Of a stretch of DNA of 33,707 nt, positions 29,187-33,707 are shown one piece after another. The stretch spans positions 1 to 33,707 of the forward strand of contig JAMOQF010000173.1 in NCBI GenBank assembly GCA_027064125.1. Direction: 5' to 3'. Both the position numbers and the translations under genes were made by a program. Each line of letters starts with the position of its first letter. Within the stretch, counting starts at the first letter, position 1. Below the pieces are notes generated by a model. That model was given only the letters and a program-made list of their open reading frames with translations, ran no database searches and had not been told where the DNA came from. Source of the DNA: Acidobacteriota bacterium (GTDB lineage: Bacteria > Acidobacteriota > JAAYUB01 > JAMOQF01).

Positions 29187-31016
29187 ATGAATATGGGAAA
29201 ATTTAGCAGTAAAAAAAGGATTTCCATTTTTTACTTTTTGCTTTTATTCATGATCTCCGTAAGTATTATACCTTTAACATTTAGTAGTTACGTACTAATT
29301 GATTATAATTCAAATATCCTAAAAAGGGATAGACAATTAATTCACTTACAACTCTGCAAATCCATGGCAAGTGAAATATCAACATACTTAAACTACTGTC
29401 TCGGTCTACTTACACCCATTGAAAAATCAATCCAATTAGGTGTCCTGAATGAAGAAAAAATAAAAACTCTATTAAAAAATGTATATAAAACTTTTCCCCA
29501 GAATATAAAATACATCGAAATAACAAATCCAGAAGGAATAAAAATTGAAGTGGGGAAAACAAATCTCGATAGAGAAACAATAAAGAAAATAGATGAATCC
29601 ATCTCAAAATGTTTAAAAAATAAAAATGACATATTTGTCTCAAAACCAATTTATAACCCTGATTTTCCCAATGGGGTTTTAATTGTGGGGAAGAGAATAA
29701 GAATAAAAGGGGAGAAGGAATCCTGCCTCGTCTCCCTACTTTCCATAAAAAAGATAGACTATTCCTTTAAAAGAGCATCTATCGCAGGAAATACTGTATA
29801 CCTTGTGGACATTCACACCGGGGATGTAATATGGCATCCTGATAAAGAAATTTTAATCAGCAAGGCAAATATTACAAACACACCAATATATGATGAAATG
29901 TTAAGGCTTGATCCTTTTGTCATAAATACCTTTAGTGTAGCCCTTGAAAATAAGGAACATAAAAAAGAAAATAAACTCGTGTCCATTTATAAAATACCAG
30001 ATAAAAATGTAAACTGGGGAATAGTTGTAGAAACCCCCGTATCAATAGCAAATGCAGACATTGAAAGTATGAAGGCAAAGACCTTTTTATTTGCAATCAT
30101 ATCAATAATTTTTGCAATTATATTGAGTTTTGCCTTTTCAGCCATGCTCACTCATTCAATAAACAACCTAATTGTCTGGACAAATAGGTTGACAAAATAT
30201 CTACACAGACTTTCTTCCACCATAAATGAAAAGGAACTTCAGGAACATGAATCCAGATATCCAGCAAAAACAGAGGTAAAATTAATTCATGAACTTGGTA
30301 TTTTATCTGATAGATTTCAAAAACTTGCAGATACCTTAAAGGAAAAAATTGAACAATTGCATCAAGCCGCCCATGAGAATAGAGAACTATTTAAGGGATC
30401 CATTAAAACCTTAGCAGCAGCAATAGATGCCAAAGATCCATACACAAGGGGACATTCTGAAAGGGTTACTGAATACTCTCTAACCATTGCCAGAGAACTT
30501 GGATTATCTCAAGAGGAACTGGACAATCTTGAAAATGCTGCTTTGCTACATGATATTGGGAAAATTGGAATAAAGGATGAAATACTTCAAAAACCTGGAG
30601 AACTAACGGATAAGGAATTTGAAATAATGAAACTTCACCCTGAATTTGGTGCAAAGATCATCGAGCAGATACCAAAATTAAAGCCATCAATTGCAGGAGT
30701 AAGATATCACCACGAAAGGCTGGATGGAAGTGGCTATCCCATGGGGTTAAAGGGAAATGAAATTCCTCTCCAGGCAAGAATAATTGCAGTAGCAGATGCC
30801 TTTGACGCAATGACAACTGAAAGACCATATCAAAAACCCTTTACCCCAAAGGCCGCCATAGAAAGATTAAAATTTCTAACAAATGAGGGAAAATTTGACA
30901 AAAGGGTGGTAAATGCTTTGATAAAAGCCTATAATAAAAAACTCATTACCATTCCAGACCAAAATGAAATAAAGAAACCAAAATATATCAACTTCAATCA
31001 AAATGGGAATGTTTAA
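29187..31016 (+). CDS. Membrane HD-GYP cyclic-di-GMP phosphodiesterase with extracytoplasmic sensor
   Basis: A 609-residue protein. Membrane segment 1 is ~12-36. A periplasmic sensor of Cache type covers ~37-295, ending in 'VNWGIVVETP', a typical Cache strand. Membrane segment 2 is ~300-320, then a HAMP-like helical linker to ~395. The HD-GYP domain (~405-585) is complete: 'DPYTRGHSERV', 'HDIGKIGI' near 455, and 'HHERLDGSGYP' at 508-518. It should hydrolyse c-di-GMP in response to an external signal. GGAG sits upstream of the ATG. Its 3' end overlaps the Roadblock gene. Together with the PilZ gene it forms a signalling pair. Confidence 0.93.
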   Translation: MNMGKFSSKKRISIFYFLLLFMISVSIIPLTFSSYVLIDYNSNILKRDRQLIHLQLCKSMASEISTYLNYCLGLLTPIEKSIQLGVLNEEKIKTLLKNVYKTFPQNIKYIEITNPEGIKIEVGKTNLDRETIKKIDESISKCLKNKNDIFVSKPIYNPDFPNGVLIVGKRIRIKGEKESCLVSLLSIKKIDYSFKRASIAGNTVYLVDIHTGDVIWHPDKEILISKANITNTPIYDEMLRLDPFVINTFSVALENKEHKKENKLVSIYKIPDKNVNWGIVVETPVSIANADIESMKAKTFLFAIISIIFAIILSFAFSAMLTHSINNLIVWTNRLTKYLHRLSSTINEKELQEHESRYPAKTEVKLIHELGILSDRFQKLADTLKEKIEQLHQAAHENRELFKGSIKTLAAAIDAKDPYTRGHSERVTEYSLTIARELGLSQEELDNLENAALLHDIGKIGIKDEILQKPGELTDKEFEIMKLHPEFGAKIIEQIPKLKPSIAGVRYHHERLDGSGYPMGLKGNEIPLQARIIAVADAFDAMTTERPYQKPFTPKAAIERLKFLTNEGKFDKRVVNALIKAYNKKLITIPDQNEIKKPKYINFNQNGNV

Positions 31017-31365
31017 GAAAGAACTCAGGGATCTGGTAAAAAAAGTAGAGGGGGCTTATGGTGCCGTCTTTCTAGCAGAAGATGGTGAATATGTTCAACT
31101 CACAGGAAAACTTGACTCTCATAAAAATAATTTACTGGGGATTTACCAGGGAATACTGCTTCAACAACTAAGGGATTTTAGTAAAAATCTTTTAAAAGAT
31201 AATGTTGATTTCATAATCTCATATTATGAAAAGGCAATATTTATAACCAAAAACCTTAAGGAAAATTATTTTCTGGTTCTCATTCTCTCAAAGGAGGGAA
31301 ATGTGGGATCAGGGGTAGTGGCAATTAATCGCACTGCCACAATTTTAAATAAAGAAATCTTTTAA
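31003..31365 (+). CDS. Roadblock/LC7-domain protein
   Basis: A 120-residue protein with the Roadblock/LC7 fold pattern: N-terminal helix, 'AYGAVFLAEDGEYVQLTG' strand pair, a central helix ('LLGIYQGILLQQLRDFSKNLL'), and 'FIISYYEKAIFITKNLKENYFLVLILSKEGNVG'. Bacterial members include MglB, the GTPase-activating partner of MglA in cell polarity; no MglA is in this window. The ATG overlaps the HD-GYP gene by 14 bases (a second ATG two codons on gives eight). No separate ribosome site is seen, so translation is likely coupled. The context suggests polarity or motility linked to c-di-GMP (inference). Confidence 0.72.
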   Translation: MGMFKKELRDLVKKVEGAYGAVFLAEDGEYVQLTGKLDSHKNNLLGIYQGILLQQLRDFSKNLLKDNVDFIISYYEKAIFITKNLKENYFLVLILSKEGNVGSGVVAINRTATILNKEIF

Positions 31366-31366
31366 T

Positions 31367-32104
31367 ATGAATTTACTAATAGATATTGGAAATACAAACA
31401 TTACAGTTGCAACATTCGTTAATGGGGAATACTTACTGGAAAAACCACTAAAAACAAAGAATTTTAAGGGGAAAAAATTTCCCAGAAAACTTTTAAATTT
31501 AATCACCGATGCAAAATTTATAGGAGTTTCATCCGTTGTTCCCCGGATAAATGAGATGTTAAAAGATTTTCTTCCCCCTGAAAAAACATTTTACATAAAC
31601 CGCCTCAACTTTGAATCCCTGATTGACATAAATTATTGCACACCGAAAACCTTAGGGGCTGATAGAATTGTAAATTGCTTTGCTGCAAAAACATTATATG
31701 GTTTTCCATCAATAGTAGTAGACATTGGAAGTGCCATAACAATTGATTTAATAGATAAAAAGGGATCTTTTATAGGAGGAGCAATTTTTGCTGGTCCAAT
31801 CACAATATCCGAGGCACTTTCTTTGAAAGCAGAAAAATTATTTAAAGTTAATATTTCGGAAATCGCCAAATTTGACATAGGAAAATCCTCAGAAATGTGT
31901 TTAAAGATGGGAATATACTTTTCAACTTTATTTGCAATAAAAGGTTTTGTTGAAAATTACAGAAAAATTCTTGGCCAAAATAGTAAATTAATTCTCACCG
32001 GTGGAATAAGCCATCATTTTAAAGACCATCTCCCTGAATTCAAATATGAAAGATTACTTACTTTAAAGGGAATAAATTTAGCTATTGAAAAATGGGCAAA
32101 ATAA
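31367..32104 (+). CDS. coaX: Type III pantothenate kinase
   Basis: A 245-residue CoaX that makes 4'-phosphopantothenate, the first step of CoA synthesis. It is an ASKHA-fold kinase. Motifs: phosphate-binding 'LLIDIGNTNITVA', 'SVVPRINEML', 'TLGADRIVNCFAA' (family GxDR), and 'VVDIGSAITIDLID' (family DxGTAxT; here Ser for Thr). 'GGAIFAGP' deviates from the common 'GGxIxPG'. 'LILTGGIS' is near the end. One base separates it from the Roadblock stop. The changes in conserved positions are mild and I expect it to be active. acpS, which uses CoA, lies 9 kb away and is not linked by operon. Confidence 0.92.
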   Translation: MNLLIDIGNTNITVATFVNGEYLLEKPLKTKNFKGKKFPRKLLNLITDAKFIGVSSVVPRINEMLKDFLPPEKTFYINRLNFESLIDINYCTPKTLGADRIVNCFAAKTLYGFPSIVVDIGSAITIDLIDKKGSFIGGAIFAGPITISEALSLKAEKLFKVNISEIAKFDIGKSSEMCLKMGIYFSTLFAIKGFVENYRKILGQNSKLILTGGISHHFKDHLPEFKYERLLTLKGINLAIEKWAK

Positions 32105-32799
32105 ATTATTTCAACTACTTTACAGAGATAGAAAACTACTTTTTAAAGAAAAGGAAGAAGGGAACTATTATTTCGCCCCTTGATTGGGCTCTAATTGAAA
32201 CATGGAAGGAAATGAAAATTCCACTACATGTGGTCATAAGGGGTATAGAAAAGGCCTTTGAAAATTTTGAAAAAAAAGAAAAAAAATTTTCACGGATTAA
32301 CTCCCTATATTATTGCAATCAATCAGTCTTAGAAGAATTTGAAAAATATATATTGTCAACCCAAGATTCTCCTCAACAAAACGATCAGGTTCAAAATACA
32401 GAAATTACTGAAGAGATAAAAAAAGAAAAATTGACAAATTTCCTGAATGAATTAATTGATAAACTCAGTAAGACAAAAAATTCCCAGGAACTCTGCTTGA
32501 GGATAAGAAAGAGATTGGAAACCATATCAAAAGAGATGGAAACTCCGGACATTGAAATAATTGAAAGAATTGGAAGAAACTTAAAGGAAATAGATGATTT
32601 AGTTGTTGAACATTTGAAAAGACTCATATCTGAATCTGAAAATAGGGAGTTAAAAAAGGAAGTAAAAAAGGAACTTAGAAAATATAAGGGAGAAATACCA
32701 CAAAAAATGTATTCCAACCTTGTGGAAAAGGTGTTTAAAAGAAAACTCAAGGAAAAATTTGGAATAGGAGAACTATCAGTTCTGGATTTAATGCAATGA
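32092..32799 (+). CDS. Conserved-looking protein of unknown function
   Basis: A 235-residue soluble, charged protein with no signal peptide. The N-terminal ~95 residues form a distinct block: 'YFNYFTEIENYFLKKRKKGTIISPLDW' followed by 'IPLHVVIRGIEKAF' and 'RINSLYYCNQSVLEEF'. It resembles hypothetical proteins I associate with Acidobacteriota-type genomes, but no function is known to me. A glutamine/glutamate linker and a strongly helical C-terminal part (~100-235) follow, perhaps coiled coil. The start overlaps coaX by 13 bases and the stop overlaps the methyltransferase ATG (ATGA), so it is an integral member of the operon. Confidence 0.65.
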   Translation: MGKINYFNYFTEIENYFLKKRKKGTIISPLDWALIETWKEMKIPLHVVIRGIEKAFENFEKKEKKFSRINSLYYCNQSVLEEFEKYILSTQDSPQQNDQVQNTEITEEIKKEKLTNFLNELIDKLSKTKNSQELCLRIRKRLETISKEMETPDIEIIERIGRNLKEIDDLVVEHLKRLISESENRELKKEVKKELRKYKGEIPQKMYSNLVEKVFKRKLKEKFGIGELSVLDLMQ

Positions 32800-33707
32800 G
32801 AATCAGGGGAAAAGTTGAAAAAATAGTAAACAATGGTCTGGGACTAATTAGAAACAAGGACATGGGAGTAATCTTTATTCCACTCGCTTTAAAAGGTGAA
32901 CTGTTAGAGGTTGAATTGACAAAAAGAGGAAAATCCTTTTCATACGGAGAAATAAGGAAGATTTTAGAACCATCACCGGAAAGGATTGATCCGATTTGCC
33001 CACATTTTGGTGAATGTGGAGGATGCCATTTTCTAAATACCACCTACCAAAATGAGATAAACATAAAAAGAGAGATTTTAAAAGACCTCTGGAGAGGAAA
33101 CTTAAATGGAATAGAAGTCATTAAATCGCCAAAGGAACTAAACTACAGAATAAGAGCCAGATTTCACATTGAAAATGGTTTCGTGGGATTTTTTAAAAGA
33201 AAAACACATACCACCATCCCAATTCAAAATTGTCCCCTTCTGCACGAAAAAATTAATGATTTTCTTACAGACCTAAATAATTCGGTAAATTTACATAAAA
33301 TTAAAGAACTCACTGTAATTACAAATGGAAGCAAAATTCTTACAAACCCTCCACTTAAAGATACCTCAGGTGATTACCTCGAAATAGACCTGAAAAGATT
33401 CACAGCCATTATTTCTCCATACACCTTTTTTCAGGCAAATCCATACACAGTTAAATCCTTCCTTCCAAAATTAAAGAATCTTTTAGAAAAAGAGGACCGA
33501 ATTTTAGAATTTCACTCGGGAAATGGTCTGTTTTCTGCGGAATTGGCCAAAAATATCCAATATCTTACCTCCGTGGAACCAAATCCCATTTCAAAGGAAT
33601 TTTTCTTCTTAAATATGAAAAAAAATAAAATAGTTAACTTTAAATTTTACTCAGCCACAGATAAAAAATGGATAAAAGAACATTCAAAAAGAGAGATCTC
33701 CTTTAAT
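32796..33707 (+). CDS. 23S rRNA (uracil-5-)-methyltransferase, RlmD/TrmA family (3' end outside window)
   Basis: 304 residues are visible with no stop. The N-terminus is a short TRAM-like segment ('MRIRGKVEKIVNNGLGLIR', 'GELLEVELTKRGKSFSYGEI'). The iron-sulfur cysteines follow in 'CPHFGECGGC' with the fourth in 'IQNCPLL', as in RlmD/RlmC. 'YTFFQANPYTVKSFLPKL' (family sFFQvN) and 'RILEFHSGNGLFSAELA' (SAM loop) begin the catalytic domain. The catalytic Cys region is beyond the window. It should make m5U in 23S rRNA; RlmD, RlmC and TrmA cannot be separated here. The ATG overlaps the previous stop. Confidence 0.85.
   Translation, partial: MRIRGKVEKIVNNGLGLIRNKDMGVIFIPLALKGELLEVELTKRGKSFSYGEIRKILEPSPERIDPICPHFGECGGCHFLNTTYQNEINIKREILKDLWRGNLNGIEVIKSPKELNYRIRARFHIENGFVGFFKRKTHTTIPIQNCPLLHEKINDFLTDLNNSVNLHKIKELTVITNGSKILTNPPLKDTSGDYLEIDLKRFTAIISPYTFFQANPYTVKSFLPKLKNLLEKEDRILEFHSGNGLFSAELAKNIQYLTSVEPNPISKEFFFLNMKKNKIVNFKFYSATDKKWIKEHSKREISFN

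Noticed and set aside
1-33707. CRISPR arrays, insertion sequences, phage or integrase remnants
   Set aside because: No spaced direct repeats, transposase or integrase motifs, or terminal repeats were seen. The single tRNA shows no duplicated 3' end that would mark an attachment site.

Overview
The window is AT-rich DNA (roughly one third G+C by eye) from a Gram-negative bacterium. The outer-membrane TonB-dependent receptor fragment, a TonB-like protein, Tat translocase genes and periplasmic sensor domains all point to a double membrane. The mix of a HybA/HybB-type quinone module, a haem-motif histidine kinase, a sigma-54 regulator, endonuclease-type MutL, a probable PPi-type phosphofructokinase and c-di-GMP proteins fits a deep-branching, probably anaerobic lineage. 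The Acidobacteriota or a neighbouring phylum is my best guess, from gene style only. Coding density is very high, many genes overlap by 4-20 bases, and no gene-free stretch exceeds about 200 bases. No CRISPR array, insertion sequence, prophage or integration scar was seen.

Layout, left end. The 3' end of a TonB-dependent receptor is followed by a + strand operon of a radical SAM/SPASM enzyme, a PduS/RnfC-like iron-sulfur protein and endonuclease IV. Convergent to it is a - strand operon (TonB-like protein, exported protein of unknown function, rsmD). A + strand group of histidine kinase, mutL and 6-phosphofructokinase ends at a bidirectional terminator shared with a - strand NhaD-like antiporter. 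A divergent dicarboxylate/glutamate symporter follows.

Layout, centre. From about 20.77 kb down to 13.97 kb runs an eight-gene - strand operon. It starts at a textbook sigma-54 promoter preceded by three inverted repeats. It encodes a GcvH-domain protein, two tiny membrane proteins, HybA-like and HybB-like redox proteins, a histidine kinase with two c-type haem motifs, an NtrC-class regulator and an archaemetzincin. The GcvH-like protein and the two tiny proteins share an N-terminal LLVI membrane segment and an FAxDGG motif. I see no hydrogenase or other catalytic subunit. I read this as a self-regulated, haem-sensing, membrane redox system of unknown purpose, and it is the best candidate here for an undescribed system. 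A tatABC operon lies directly upstream on the same strand.

Layout, right end. Single housekeeping genes alternate in strand: thiamine-binding protein, acpS, pgeF, a SerA-like dehydrogenase, a LOG-family protein, tRNA-Ala(GGC), a zinc-ribbon/Tudor-like protein and mscS. A long + strand operon then begins with rpsA (S1) and continues with a PilZ protein, an HD-GYP phosphodiesterase, a Roadblock protein, coaX, an unknown acidic protein and the start of a 23S rRNA uridine methyltransferase that runs off the window. PilZ, HD-GYP and Roadblock together look like a c-di-GMP/polarity signalling cassette coupled to ribosome and cofactor genes.
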